Shown: piece after piece, positions 18,009 through 27,308 of the stretch
Layout of the letters: the number at the start of each line of letters is the position of its first letter
How positions within the stretch are numbered: position 1 is the first letter of the stretch
From: JBELMB01 sp042088665
GTDB taxonomy: Bacteria > Pseudomonadota > Alphaproteobacteria > Rhodobacterales > Rhodobacteraceae
Reading direction: 5' to 3'
DNA length: 64,000 nt
Assembly: GCA_042088665.1 (NCBI GenBank)
Contig: JBELMB010000003.1
Location: 12,575-76,574 of the forward strand
Notes under the pieces: generated by a model
Database searches by the model: none
What the model was told of the DNA's origin: nothing
Seen by the model: the letters and a program-made list of their open reading frames with translations, nothing else
Translations under genes and position numbers: made by a program

Positions 18009-18635
18009 TCAGGAGGCCAGCTGGCAGTACGCGGTCTGGTAGCGCAGAAGCGCGTCCTCCAGCGCCACCAGCGTGTCAAAGGCGCTGTCGCCGCGCATAA
18101 AGATCGACCCGTCCGCCGAAGGAAACCGCACCGCACCGGTGCCATCCACCTCGGTCGGTTCGCCCAGCCCGGCCTTCAGCGCATCCCGCGCCTTGTCGCG
18201 GTCATCGCGCTGCACCCGCATCAGGCCGTCTTTCGCGATGGCCACAAAGCCCAACGTTGCAGCGCCGGCCATGACGGTGACAGAGGTGCCGGGCCGCGTG
18301 ATGTCTTTGGGCACGAAGGGATCTTCGGGATTTTCCTCAAGCAACGCCACACGCATGTCGATCATGACTTGGGTGGCGGGCGTCCGGTCGATGCGCACCC
18401 GACGCAGATCGGCCTCGTAAGCGCCATGAAACAGCAAGCCCCCTTCGGCATGGACGTGCAGGCGATGGTGAAAGACGCAACCGGACATATGACCGTCAAA
18501 GACGCCCTTGCGGTCCTCATGTGCGCTGAGTGTGGCAATCGTTTCGGCCAGCGGCGCCTGCGCCTCGTCCGCTGCCGCAGGCAACACAGGCAGCGCCACA
18601 AGGGCAAGGATCATCAGTCGGGAACAACGCACCAT
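18009..18635 (-). CDS. exported hypothetical protein
   Basis: 208 residues from ATG 18635 (a TTG at 18641 is an alternative; neither has a good ribosome site). Signal peptide MVRCSRLMILALVALPVLPAAA. The mature protein has two Cys (SGCVFHHR and the C-terminal YCQLAS). No family recognised. First gene of the four-gene block downstream of the rpsA terminator. Confidence 0.7.
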   Translation of the reverse strand: MVRCSRLMILALVALPVLPAAADEAQAPLAETIATLSAHEDRKGVFDGHMSGCVFHHRLHVHAEGGLLFHGAYEADLRRVRIDRTPATQVMIDMRVALLEENPEDPFVPKDITRPGTSVTVMAGAATLGFVAIAKDGLMRVQRDDRDKARDALKAGLGEPTEVDGTGAVRFPSADGSIFMRGDSAFDTLVALEDALLRYQTAYCQLAS

Positions 18636-18779
18636 AGGCAAACCACACGCACAGTTGTCAGGTCAGACCATGCAAGCCACATGAGACATTGGCCGCGGGT
18701 CGGGCTTTGATTGAGTTCAGACCGGACCGGCAGCGCCGACACAGTCGCAGTAATCGGCGCGCACAGGCGGCGCGCAAAG

Positions 18780-18812
18780 GAAAAAGGGCCCCGACAAAGC
18801 GGGGCCCCTTCG
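18780..18812 (-). terminator. rpsA intrinsic terminator
   Basis: On the minus strand an 8-bp GC stem (GGGCCCCG/CGGGGCCC, 18786-18807) with a six-base loop is followed by five T. It starts seven bases after the rpsA stop and separates rpsA from the downstream small genes. Confidence 0.88.
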
Positions 18813-18814
18813 GA

Positions 18815-20494
18815 TTATTCGTCGCCGCCCTTGAGCGCGGCGCCAAGGATGTCGCCCAGCGATGCACCGGAGTCGGAGGAACCGTACTGTTCCACGGCTT
18901 CCTTCTCTTCGGCGATCTCGCGTGCCTTGATCGACAGACCCAGACGACGGGTCTTCATGTCGATGTTGGTGACGCGCACATCAAGCTTGTCACTGACGGA
19001 GAAGCGCTCGGGGCGCTGCTCGGCACGGTCACGCGACAGATCGGAGCGGCGGATGAAGGACTTCATGCCTTCGTATTCCACTTCGATGCCGCCGTCCTCG
19101 ATGGCGGTCACTTCGACCGTCACGATGGAACCGCGCTTCACGCTGCCAGTTGCTTCGGCAAACTTGTCGCCGCCCAGCGCCTTGATGGAGAGCGAGATGC
19201 GCTCCTTGTCCGTGTCCACCTCGGAGACAACCGCCTGCACGACGTCGCCCTTGCGGTAGTTCTGGATGGCTTCTTCGCCACGCTCGTCCCAGCTGAGGTC
19301 GGAGAGGTGCACCATGCCGTCGATGTCGCCTTCGAGACCGATGAACAGACCGAATTCGGTGATGTTCTTGACCTCGCCCTCGACCTGCGTGCCTTCCGGG
19401 TGCGTCTCGGAGAAGAGCTCCCACGGGTTGCGCATGGTCTGCTTGAGGCCAAGCGACACGCGGCGCTTGCCACCGTCGATCTCCAGCACCATGACGTCGA
19501 CCTCTTGCGAGGTGGAGACGATCTTGCCGGGGTGCACGTTCTTCTTTGTCCAGGACATTTCGGAGACGTGAACCAGACCTTCGACACCGGCTTCGAGCTC
19601 AACAAAGGCACCGTAATCGGTGATGTTGGTCACGCGGCCCTTGTGCACGGAGCCCAGCGGGTACTTGACGCCCACCAGATCCCACGGATCTTCCATCAGC
19701 TGCTTCATGCCGAGGGAGATACGATGGGTTTCCTTGTTGATCTTGATGACCTGGACCTTCACGGTCTCGCCGATCGACAGGATCTCCGAGGGGTGGTTGA
19801 CGCGGCGCCATGCCATGTCGGTGACATGCAGCAGGCCGTCCACACCGCCAAGGTCGACGAAGGCGCCGTACTCGGTGATGTTCTTGACCACGCCGTCCAC
19901 GGCATCGCCTTCCTGCAGCTTGCCGATGACCTCGGCGCGCTGTTCGGCGCGGCTCTCTTCGAGGATCGCGCGGCGCGAGACAACGATGTTGCCACGGCGA
20001 CGGTCCATCTTGAGGATCTGGAACGGCTGCTTGAGACCCATGAGCGGGCCGGCGTCGCGCACGGGGCGCACATCGACCTGGCTGCCGGGCAGGAAGGCCA
20101 CGGCGCCGCCGAGATCGACGGTAAAGCCGCCCTTGACCCGGCCAAAGATCGCCCCTTCGACGCGGGCGTCGTCGGCGTATGCTTTTTCCAGACGGTCCCA
20201 GGCTTCTTCGCGGCGGGCCATCTCGCGGGAGATGACAGCTTCGCCACGGGAGTTCTCTGCGGAGCGCAGGAAGACTTCGACTTCGTCGCCGACCTCTACC
20301 TTGGGCGCTTCACCCGGTTCTGCGAATTCCTTGAGTTCGACGCGGCCTTCCATCTTGTAACCGACGTCGATGATGGCCTGACCCGCTTCGATAGCGATGA
20401 CGCGGCCACGGACAACGGACCCTTCGTCCGGGGTGTCCATTTCGAGGCTTTCATTAAGGAGGGCCTCGAATTCCTCCATTGATGCGCTTGGCAT
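18815..20494 (-). CDS. rpsA: 30S ribosomal protein S1
   Basis: 559 residues with six S1 RNA-binding repeats; each carries the GxVxxIxxFGxFVxLxxxxGLxHxS-type pattern, e.g. ITDYGAFVELEAGVEGLVH and ITEFGLFIGLEGDIDGMVH. S1 binds mRNA leaders and delivers them to the 30S subunit. Start ATG 20494 has AAGGAT upstream; a second Met five codons in (20479) lacks one. The C-terminal tail is Gly/Asp rich. A strong terminator follows immediately. Confidence 0.97.
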   Translation of the reverse strand: MPSASMEEFEALLNESLEMDTPDEGSVVRGRVIAIEAGQAIIDVGYKMEGRVELKEFAEPGEAPKVEVGDEVEVFLRSAENSRGEAVISREMARREEAWDRLEKAYADDARVEGAIFGRVKGGFTVDLGGAVAFLPGSQVDVRPVRDAGPLMGLKQPFQILKMDRRRGNIVVSRRAILEESRAEQRAEVIGKLQEGDAVDGVVKNITEYGAFVDLGGVDGLLHVTDMAWRRVNHPSEILSIGETVKVQVIKINKETHRISLGMKQLMEDPWDLVGVKYPLGSVHKGRVTNITDYGAFVELEAGVEGLVHVSEMSWTKKNVHPGKIVSTSQEVDVMVLEIDGGKRRVSLGLKQTMRNPWELFSETHPEGTQVEGEVKNITEFGLFIGLEGDIDGMVHLSDLSWDERGEEAIQNYRKGDVVQAVVSEVDTDKERISLSIKALGGDKFAEATGSVKRGSIVTVEVTAIEDGGIEVEYEGMKSFIRRSDLSRDRAEQRPERFSVSDKLDVRVTNIDMKTRRLGLSIKAREIAEEKEAVEQYGSSDSGASLGDILGAALKGGDE

Positions 20495-20797
20495 ATGTAC
20501 GTGTGTATCCTTGGTTTGGGTTTTCTGGCCGAACGGTTGGCTCCGCCGGTCTTGGGTTTGGTCAGTAAGCGTGCCGCAAAACAAAGAGGGCCGGATTGTT
20601 CCGACCCTGCTCGTCTTTGCCGCGGCCTTTGATGCCTTGTCGACGGGCGGGCGTATAGCGGATGCCGGGCGGAGGGTCAAGGGTCTGACAGGATTGCGCT
20701 GGTAGCCGGGCCTTAACCAGTGGCGCGCTAAAAGACTCGGCCTATTACGAGTGCACCCCGCAGAACCGCGCGGCCCCTGCCAATACAAGACACCGCC
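20495..20797. other. divergent promoter region rpsA / Hint protein
   Basis: 303 bases without a gene. It should hold the rpsA promoter and leader, and the promoter of the Hint gene; I cannot assign -10/-35 boxes with confidence. Confidence 0.5.
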
Positions 20798-21916
20798 ATG
20801 CCATTTCAGAACGTCATAGACGACTATTCCAACGGGGCCACCGGCACGATCATCACCCCCAATGGTGGTGAAATCGGATACAAAGTGACCGGTACCGCCA
20901 ATACCGTCACCGTGGCAAATCACGGAACCGGTTCGGCACAGATCTATGGCTCTGGCGCCAACCATGTGACCGTGACGTTCGAGGTGCCCGTCGTTGGCGC
21001 GTCGATCACCTTTCAGGGCAGCAACTCAGCCGAGAAATACATGGTGCTCGTCGATGGCAAACAAGTGGATCTCAAGACCCTGATCGACAACGGCGATGCC
21101 AGCTTTGGCAATGTCGGCAGCAATGCGACCCACAAGATCAATGACGACGGGACCATATCGGGTGGCCACCACACCGATGGCAGCATCGGGCATGTCGTCT
21201 TTCATATCCCGGTGACCTCTCTTGGATCACGGGGGCATGACACGCACGGATGGGACGGGGTGGAGATCGGGATCGATTCCGTCGGTTTCTCGGCGATCTG
21301 TTTCGACGCGGATACGCGTCTTGCGGCAGGCCCGGGCCTGCCATCGCGCCGCGCGGGCGACCTTGAAACCGGGGACATGCTCTGGACGCAGGACGCCGGG
21401 TCGCAGACCATCCGCTGGGTCGGCAAGCGGCGGATCTGCGCCGCACAACTGGCCGCTTTCGACAATCTCCGTCCGGTCCGCATCGCCGCTGGCGCGCTTG
21501 GCCGGGGGTTGCCGCATCGCGACTTGCGGCTTTCACGACAGCATCGGCTGCTTGTGGACTCCAGGATTTCGCAACGGGTCTGCGGCAGTTCGCAGGCGCT
21601 GTTGCCCGCCATCAGCCTGACCGCGCTGCCCGGGATAGAGATCGACAGAGACGTGACCGAAGTGACCTATGTGCACGTGCTGTTTGACGCACATCACATC
21701 CTTTCTGCCGAAGGCGCGCCCTGCGAGTCGCTGCTGCTTGGCCCGCAGGCACGGGCCACACTGCCGCCGAAATCTCTGGACGAAATCCGGCTGATCTTTC
21801 CGCAGACGGTTTGGACGGGGCAGAAACCCTGCCTGCCTGCCCCGGATGGTGCTACCCGCAAACAGATCGTTTCCCGCCACGTCAGGAACCGACAACCTCT
21901 TTTGCAAGGCCACTGA
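20798..21916 (+). CDS. Hint-domain (Hedgehog/intein-type) protein
   Basis: 372 residues. The N-terminal ~165 residues are a Thr/Gly/Asn-rich beta region with a carbohydrate-binding-like look (HVTVTFEVPVVGASITFQG). The Hint domain begins at CFDADTRLAAGPG and continues with ALSDGD-like GDLETGDMLWTQDAGSQTIRWVGKR, HRLLVDS and HVLFDAHHILSAEGAPCESLL. Such proteins are abundant in roseobacters; Hint domains can self-process, with the leading Cys as nucleophile. No signal peptide is visible, so export, if any, would be by a non-Sec route. Exact role unknown. Confidence 0.85.
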   Translation: MPFQNVIDDYSNGATGTIITPNGGEIGYKVTGTANTVTVANHGTGSAQIYGSGANHVTVTFEVPVVGASITFQGSNSAEKYMVLVDGKQVDLKTLIDNGDASFGNVGSNATHKINDDGTISGGHHTDGSIGHVVFHIPVTSLGSRGHDTHGWDGVEIGIDSVGFSAICFDADTRLAAGPGLPSRRAGDLETGDMLWTQDAGSQTIRWVGKRRICAAQLAAFDNLRPVRIAAGALGRGLPHRDLRLSRQHRLLVDSRISQRVCGSSQALLPAISLTALPGIEIDRDVTEVTYVHVLFDAHHILSAEGAPCESLLLGPQARATLPPKSLDEIRLIFPQTVWTGQKPCLPAPDGATRKQIVSRHVRNRQPLLQGH

Positions 21917-22161
21917 CCACGGTGTGTCTTACCCTTCACGAGGCCTCGTGTTGACCGTTTCCCGCGCGCCGCGGGGGCCGCGCCAGCAGATGGCAATCCA
22001 GGACCATGTCCTTTCCAGACGCGCGGGCCAATGCGCACCTCTGCGCCCGCGGTACAGCGAAGTGCCAGACAAAGGCCAGCAGCGCATTGGCAAGCGTGAA
22101 GACCCATGTCACACCTGTGTCATGCAGATCCGGCATGGGGCCGTCAGGAACGGAGGGTGTG

Positions 22162-22848
22162 ATGAAGTTCTCCCGCTATGCCATTTATGTGACGGTGCCG
22201 CCCGGCCCGCTGAACGATTTTGGTGCGGCCTGGCTTGGCTGGAACGCAGCCACGGGCGAGCGCCCGGATGCCCCGATTGTCGAGGGTCTGCCCAAACCGG
22301 CCCACACGATCACCGCGCGCCCTCGCAAATACGGCCTGCACGGCACGATGAAACCGCCCTTTCGCCTCGCCGATGGTCACGACTTCGAAGCGTTGAACGC
22401 CGCGTTCGCCGACTTTTGCGCGCGGCGGGCGCCCGTGCCACTGGGCGGGCTTGCGCTGACCCGGCTGGGCCGCTTTCTTGCGCTGACACCGACCGGCGAT
22501 CCTGCCGGTCTGGCCGCGCTGGCCTTTGCAGCCGTGAAGGAACTGGATGGGTTTCGCGCCCCGGCAACAGAAGCGGAACTGGACCGGCGGCGGCAATCCG
22601 GCCTGACCCCGCGGCAGGAGGCGCTTTTGCTGCAATGGGGGTATCCCTACGTGGGTGAAGAGTTTCGTTTTCACATCACGCTCTCAGGCCCCCTGTCCGA
22701 GGCAGATGCTGAGACGACAGCATCCGCGCTCGCCCCTCACCTCACACCCTTGCTGCCAAAGCCATATGTCGTGCAGGCGCTGACCCTGTGCGGCGAAGAC
22801 AGCGAAGGCATGTTTCACGAATTGCATCGCTGCGCTTTGACCGGCTGA
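22162..22848 (+). CDS. DUF1045 protein, 2H-phosphoesterase-like
   Basis: 228 residues from ATG 22162, with GGAGGG upstream. Two H-x-T motifs, H60-G-T (YGLHGTMKPPF) and H171-I-T (FRFHITLSG), mark the 2H phosphodiesterase fold. DUF1045 proteins often sit in phosphonate-utilisation (phn) clusters; no phn genes are seen here, so the link to phosphonate metabolism is uncertain. Longer upstream frames are rejected for lack of a ribosome site. Confidence 0.85.
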   Translation: MKFSRYAIYVTVPPGPLNDFGAAWLGWNAATGERPDAPIVEGLPKPAHTITARPRKYGLHGTMKPPFRLADGHDFEALNAAFADFCARRAPVPLGGLALTRLGRFLALTPTGDPAGLAALAFAAVKELDGFRAPATEAELDRRRQSGLTPRQEALLLQWGYPYVGEEFRFHITLSGPLSEADAETTASALAPHLTPLLPKPYVVQALTLCGEDSEGMFHELHRCALTG

Positions 22849-22964
22849 CGCGCGCGCGCACCGAACCGAAAGGGCTTGCTGCCGCGGATTGTCCCCAAGA
22901 GTCCCGATGGCGCGCATGGATTTGCTGGCTCAAGACACCTGTGGAGTGGCGCATGCAGGTCGCG

Positions 22965-23483
22965 TCACGCATCGCCATCCGCCCGCCCCGGCGCAGGGCG
23001 CAGCCGCGCCATCGCGTAGCTGTCGATCAAGACGCCCGCCCGCATGATGTCGCCGCGCAACGTGCCTTCGATCTCGAAGCCCAGCGACTGATACAGCGCG
23101 AGCGCCCGCGCATTGTCCGTGTTCACGGTCAGACTCACGCGGCGCAGCCCGAGCCAATTGTCAGCCACATCCAGCAGCGCCTCCAACATGGCGCGCCCGA
23201 GCCCCCGACCGACGAAATCGTCATGCACCGTCACGCCGACATCGGCCCCATGGGAGGCGCGCCCCTGACCACGCGTCAGCGCCGCCCATCCTCGCGCCGA
23301 CCCGTCCACCACGGCAACCACCGACGTGATGTTCGGGTCACGGTTTGGCACCCGAGCGGTGACCCACTCGGCCGTCGTGAACGGCAAACGTGTGGTCCCG
23401 TGCCGGACACCCGGACAATTGACCAGCGCTACGAGGTCGGGAATGTCCTCTTCGCACGGAGCGCGTAGAATGGCTTGGCTCAT
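22965..23483 (-). CDS. GNAT-family N-acetyltransferase
   Basis: 172 residues. The acetyl-CoA binding loop is GRGLGRAMLEAL, followed by VNTDNARALALYQSLGFEIEGTLRGD, a pattern of the RimI/PhnO-type GNATs with ALYxSLGF. It transfers an acetyl group from acetyl-CoA to an amine; substrate unknown. Starts at ATG 23483. Convergent with the DUF1045 gene. Confidence 0.9.
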   Translation of the reverse strand: MSQAILRAPCEEDIPDLVALVNCPGVRHGTTRLPFTTAEWVTARVPNRDPNITSVVAVVDGSARGWAALTRGQGRASHGADVGVTVHDDFVGRGLGRAMLEALLDVADNWLGLRRVSLTVNTDNARALALYQSLGFEIEGTLRGDIMRAGVLIDSYAMARLRPAPGRADGDA

Positions 23484-23957
23484 GGGATCGCCTCTGATGG
23501 TAAATCGCTTGCACCCGGCCCGCCACCCGGTCGGTCGGCCTCATCCTTGCCCGCCGGAACAGGACACAGGTGGGCGACACCCACCGGACAAGATCCGGGT
23601 GCCTTGTGCCTGACGTGTCTGTGTAATGGCGCGGTCTTGGGCACGCGTCCCTCCGGGTGGTGATCTGGCTTTCTCGATCTCTGCCCATGCACCAACTGAC
23701 CTATGCACCAACAAAGAGGCGACCAACGAAACAGGGAACTCGTGGCTCCCACAATAATCGGATCCGCCAAGCGTTCAAAGCCCCTTGGGCCGGAATCCCG
23801 ACGCGCGTGTCGCGTCCTCTGCACGGCGCAACCTGCGGATTGTCGCGCGTTCGCGACGCCATGGATCTGCCACTTGATCCGCCACTTGGTCCCTGAGGCG
23901 AGGTGTGCAAGTCTGTGGCGGAGTGATAGAGACCCCTTTGAAGAAGGTGGACGACAC
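23484..23957. other. 474-base stretch without a convincing gene
   Basis: Between the GNAT gene and a small membrane protein reading the other way. Frames on both strands are short, lack ribosome sites and match nothing I recognise. Must contain both promoters. Confidence 0.45.
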
Positions 23958-24245
23958 ATGGAAAGCATAGGCATCTTGCTCTTGATCTTGATCGTGGTAG
24001 CGGTGATCGCGGGTTTTCTGCTGTTACAGAGACGGCAATCACGCCGGCGGCGGCAGCGGCGCGAAAGTCTGCAGCGCGACATCTTTGGCATCTACATCTG
24101 GACGGATTTCGACGGCATGGAACGCCGTTCGTCCTCACATCCCGATGAACCCGGTGGGGCCTGGCGATCCGGCTCCGACAGCAACAGCGGCTGGGACTCG
24201 TGGGGCGGGTCTGACGGTGGTGGAGACGGCGGCGGCGGAGACTGA
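23958..24245 (+). CDS. small single-helix membrane protein with Gly/Ser tail
   Basis: 95 residues from ATG 23958, with GAAGGTGG upstream. One N-terminal membrane segment (ILLLILIVVAVIAGFLLL, residues 5-22), then an Arg-rich stretch (RRQSRRRRQRRE) giving an N-out/C-in orientation, and a C-terminal tail of Gly, Ser, Asp and Trp ending GGGDGGGGD. No family recognised. The acidic Gly-rich tail resembles that of TPM/YgcG-type proteins only in composition. Confidence 0.7.
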   Translation: MESIGILLLILIVVAVIAGFLLLQRRQSRRRRQRRESLQRDIFGIYIWTDFDGMERRSSSHPDEPGGAWRSGSDSNSGWDSWGGSDGGGDGGGGD

Positions 24246-24814
24246 TCCGCGACACGCGCCCGTTTGAAAGCGCCTTCTGATCCGCAAGGATTGGTCGGTT
24301 GCTCCCGGGCAGTTTCAGGCAGGCGTTGTCATGGAAAGCATGACCTTGGCGCCCGCAACGAACGCAGCCGCGCGGCAAATGTACGGCCTTTGTCCGAAAA
24401 CAGCGGAATTGCGGCGTCCCTGAAAAGGGGGGGATCGCCAACGGCGCAGTTTGACGCCGCGCTCACATAGGTCCATGGCTGACCGGCCCCCAGATCCCAA
24501 AACGCAGGGCTGACGCGCGCGCCTTTGGAATTTGGAAACTCCTGCCAGGGGCGACGGCTGGAGGGTCTCGGGTGTCTGAGGCCTGCCGCGGACTTTGGCG
24601 CCTTTGGCGTGCCGGTGTCGTTTGTTGCCACTGCACTATACGGTTCAGGTGGCCCGATGAGCCGGGCTTTCCCGACCTGCGTTTAGACGTTCATGAATGA
24701 GTAACCTGCCATGCACGCGCCTGATAGCGGGCATGCTGCAATTGCACTACCTCAATGCCGCAGCGCAGCATAGATTGATTTCTGTTAGGGACTTTCAGAC
24801 CCAAGAGGCAAAAC
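24246..24814. other. 569-base stretch without a convincing gene
   Basis: Short frames only (the longest, minus 24329-24631, is Pro/Arg/Ser rich without a ribosome site). It must contain the DUF1127 promoter near its right end. Confidence 0.45.
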
Positions 24815-25030
24815 ATGGCACATATCACGACAAACGCGGTTCCCCACCGCTCTTTCATCGGCGCAATCCTGATGAGCGTATTCGACTGGCTCGCTCGTGC
24901 ATCCGAAGCCAACGCACGCGTGGCTCAGTTCGAGAAATTGCAGGCGAAATCCGACGAAGAGCTGGCAGAGCTTGGCATGCGCCGCGATGACATCGCGCGT
25001 CACGTCTTCCGCGATGTTCTGTACATCTGA
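24815..25030 (+). CDS. DUF1127 small protein
   Basis: 71 residues. The C-terminal half (LQAKSDEELAELGMRRDDIARHVF) is the DUF1127 signature, LxxLsDxxLxdiGlxRxdI. In alphaproteobacteria short DUF1127 proteins influence RNA turnover and phosphate/carbon-related stress; this copy's role is unknown. An AAGAGG site precedes the ATG and a very strong terminator follows, suggesting a highly expressed monocistronic unit. Confidence 0.88.
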   Translation: MAHITTNAVPHRSFIGAILMSVFDWLARASEANARVAQFEKLQAKSDEELAELGMRRDDIARHVFRDVLYI

Positions 25031-25110
25031 GGACAGCGCGTCCTTGCTCCGGGTCACATGACCGGGGACCAGATTTTCAGGTTGCGTCGGCAACTGGAAC
25101 AAGATGACAA

Positions 25111-25146
25111 CGCGGTGGGATCAGGCGGTCCCACCGCGCTTTTGTT
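25111..25146 (+). terminator. intrinsic terminator of the DUF1127 gene
   Basis: A perfect 9-bp stem GCGGTGGGA/TCCCACCGC with an eight-base loop, followed by GCTTTTGTTT, 80 bases after the stop. Confidence 0.88.
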
Positions 25147-25447
25147 TCGGGGCAGGCTTTGACAGTCTCGCATTGCAACAACGGTCAATCGCCTTGCCCT
25201 GACCCAACACTGCCGCCCAAATACATCTGAGGGCAGTCCAACTGCGCCGGTAATGCGTCAAGCGTTGCGTCTGGCGTTTCCGCGACCAGCACAATCGCAG
25301 ACTGTGACAAGGTCTTCGAGCCCGCGCTTTGGCTCCGGCGGACAGATCTGTGCGCTCTGTTCGACTGGCACCACGGCGTCATGGCGCGTCAAACAGCGCC
25401 GCGCCTGCCCGATTGGCCAGGTGTCCAAAGAGACCGATTCCCGAATG
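25147..25447. other. intergenic stretch without a convincing gene
   Basis: About 300 bases between the DUF1127 and rpsD terminators. Two overlapping minus-strand frames (25185-25382, 25258-25500) have no ribosome site or recognisable family. Nothing else seen. Confidence 0.45.
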
Positions 25448-25473
25448 CAAAAGACCGCCCAAACCGGGCGGCC
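25448..25473 (-). terminator. rpsD intrinsic terminator
   Basis: Minus strand: GCCGCCCGG-TTT-GGGCGGTC stem followed by TTTTG. It lies 50 bases downstream of the rpsD stop, beyond repeat copy 2. Confidence 0.8.
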
Positions 25474-25489
25474 CTGATCCTGCAAGGAA

Positions 25490-25511
25490 CGCGGGGTCAA
25501 CCCCGCGCTAC
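25490..25511. repeat. 22-bp palindromic repeat, copy 2
   Basis: CGCGGGGTCAACCCCGCG followed by CTAC, 11 bases downstream of the rpsD stop on the minus strand. Identical to copy 3 (34710-34731); copy 1 differs by one base in the loop. Confidence 0.88.
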
Positions 25512-25522
25512 ATGTGTCGCGC

Positions 25523-26143
25523 TTAGTTCTGCGCGTAGTATTCGATCACGAGGTTCGGTTCCATGACCACCGGGTAAGGCACATCCGCAAGACCGGGCGC
25601 GCGCACGAACTGTGCTGTCATCTTGGAATGGTCGGCCTCGATGTAGTCGGGCACGTCACGCTCCGGCAACTGAGTCGCCTCGATGAGAACCGCCAACTGC
25701 CGGGACTTCTCACGCACCTCGATCACATCGCCTTCCTTGACGCGGTAGGAGGGGATGTTCACGCGCTTGCCGTTCACCAGCACGTGACCGTGGTTCACGA
25801 ACTGACGCGCGGCGAACACGGTGGCCACGAATTTCGCGCGGTAAACAACCGCGTCGAGGCGGCGCTCGAGCAGACCGATCAGGTTCTCACCGGTGTCGCC
25901 CTTGACCCGCTCTGCCTCGGAGTAAATGCGGCGGACCTGCTTTTCGGTCAGATCGCCGTAGTAGCCCTTGAGCTTCTGCTTGGCGCGCAACTGAAGGCCA
26001 AAGTCGGACATCTTCTGCTTGCGGCGCTGGCCGTGCTGACCGGGGCCATATTCGCGGCGATTGACCGGGGACTTCGGACGACCCCAGATGTTTTCGCCCA
26101 TGCGGCGGTCAATCTTGTATTTGGCAGAGGTGCGTTTGGTCAC
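25523..26143 (-). CDS. rpsD: 30S ribosomal protein S4
   Basis: 206 residues. Starts at GTG 26143, eight bases after AAAGGAG, giving MTKRTSAKYKIDRRMGENIWGRP. The S4 RNA-binding domain is seen in RLDAVVYRAKFVATVFAARQFVNHGHVLVNGKRVNIPS. S4 nucleates 30S assembly and can repress its own operon; here it is encoded alone. Ends EYYAQN. Followed by a palindromic repeat and a terminator. Confidence 0.97.
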   Translation of the reverse strand: MTKRTSAKYKIDRRMGENIWGRPKSPVNRREYGPGQHGQRRKQKMSDFGLQLRAKQKLKGYYGDLTEKQVRRIYSEAERVKGDTGENLIGLLERRLDAVVYRAKFVATVFAARQFVNHGHVLVNGKRVNIPSYRVKEGDVIEVREKSRQLAVLIEATQLPERDVPDYIEADHSKMTAQFVRAPGLADVPYPVVMEPNLVIEYYAQN

Positions 26144-26489
26144 CGTCTGATCTCCTTTATTGAGCGGCAACCCTGTCTGCGTTCCCTGCCGGTTCCTGCT
26201 CATCGGGCCATCTGCGCGTCGCCGCGCGGCCATATGCAGGACCGACCCGCAAAAAGGGCCTGATGCCTTTGATAAAGGGCGTTGTCCTTTGCCTTTCGGC
26301 CGACAGGCATCCCCTTGCAGGGGCCACCAACACCAACGAAGCCGCGCTTATACGCGCCGCGCGCGCGCTGTCAAGCACCGGGTCTGCAAGTGGCGAAAAA
26401 TCGAACCAAACGCGAACTTTAATCCCCGCTTAACTTCTGAGGTCCAGAACTGTGGAGAGTTAGACACGGCTTGGTTTGAGGGACTGATT
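26144..26489. other. divergent promoter region rpsD / EAL gene
   Basis: 346 bases. Should hold the rpsD promoter and leader; the right part (26395-26460) is relatively AT-rich and probably holds the EAL-gene promoter. No gene supported. Confidence 0.45.
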
Positions 26490-27308
26490 ATGGGGAAGAT
26501 CACCGAAGGACCGCGAAATGCCCTGGAGCACGCGATCGACAGCCGCGATGCGGGCATCATGGAGATGGTGCGCCGCGCGATCAAGCACCGTCAGGTGATG
26601 CTTGCCTTCCAGCCGGTCGTGCAGGCCTCGCGCCCCGACCGGGCCGCCTTTCACGAGGGGCTGATCCGGGTGCTGGATGACACCGGGCGGGTGATTCCCG
26701 CAGGGGAGTTCATCACCACCGTCGAAGATACGGAATACGGACGACTGCTGGATTGCATCGCGCTTGAAAAGGGCATGCAGGAATTGTCGCGGGTGCCGGG
26801 ACTGCGCCTGTCGATCAACATGTCGGCCCGCTCGATCGGTTACAAGAAATGGATGCGCACGCTCAACACGGGCCTGTCAGAGGACCCCACCATCGCAGAA
26901 AGGCTGATCCTCGAGATCACGGAACACTCGGCCATGCTGGTTCCGGAACTCGTGACAACCTTCATGGATGACCTCCAGCAAAGGGGCATAACCTTCGCCA
27001 TGGATGACTTTGGTGCAGGCTTTACGGCGCTGCGTCATTTCAAGGACTTCAATTTCGATGTCCTTAAAATCGATGGTGAATTCTGCCGTGGTATCGCCCG
27101 TGATCCGGACAACCAGGTGCTGGTCGGGGCGATCATCAAGATCGCGGAACAATTCGACATGTTCACCGTCGCCGAGATGGTTGAAACCGCTGCGGATGCC
27201 GCCTGCCTCACTACGCTGGGCGCCGATTGCCTTCAGGGCTATCTCTACGCCGCCCCGACCGTGCGCCCGGCATGGCGCGCAGAAGAAACCGCTCTCAAAC
27301 AGGCTTGA
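26490..27308 (+). CDS. EAL-domain cyclic-di-GMP phosphodiesterase
   Basis: 272 residues, an EAL domain alone without GGDEF or sensor domain. The signature reads HEGLIR (E-G-L instead of E-A-L). Other catalytic elements are kept: NMSARS, LEITEH, MDDFGAGFTAL, LKIDGEF, AEMVE and LQGYLYAAP. I therefore expect metal-dependent hydrolysis of c-di-GMP, though the A-to-G change needs a test. ATG 26490 has GAGGGA upstream; longer upstream frames cross the promoter region. Cytoplasmic. Confidence 0.9.
   Translation: MGKITEGPRNALEHAIDSRDAGIMEMVRRAIKHRQVMLAFQPVVQASRPDRAAFHEGLIRVLDDTGRVIPAGEFITTVEDTEYGRLLDCIALEKGMQELSRVPGLRLSINMSARSIGYKKWMRTLNTGLSEDPTIAERLILEITEHSAMLVPELVTTFMDDLQQRGITFAMDDFGAGFTALRHFKDFNFDVLKIDGEFCRGIARDPDNQVLVGAIIKIAEQFDMFTVAEMVETAADAACLTTLGADCLQGYLYAAPTVRPAWRAEETALKQA

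Noticed and set aside
21936..22136. Minus-strand frame of 66 codons with a hydrophobic middle
   Set aside because: No ribosome site and no match; it lies in the gap before the DUF1045 gene. Possible but not supported.
24329..24631. Minus-strand frame of 100 codons in the 24.2-24.8 kb gap
   Set aside because: Ser/Pro/Arg-rich composition typical of spurious frames, no ribosome site.
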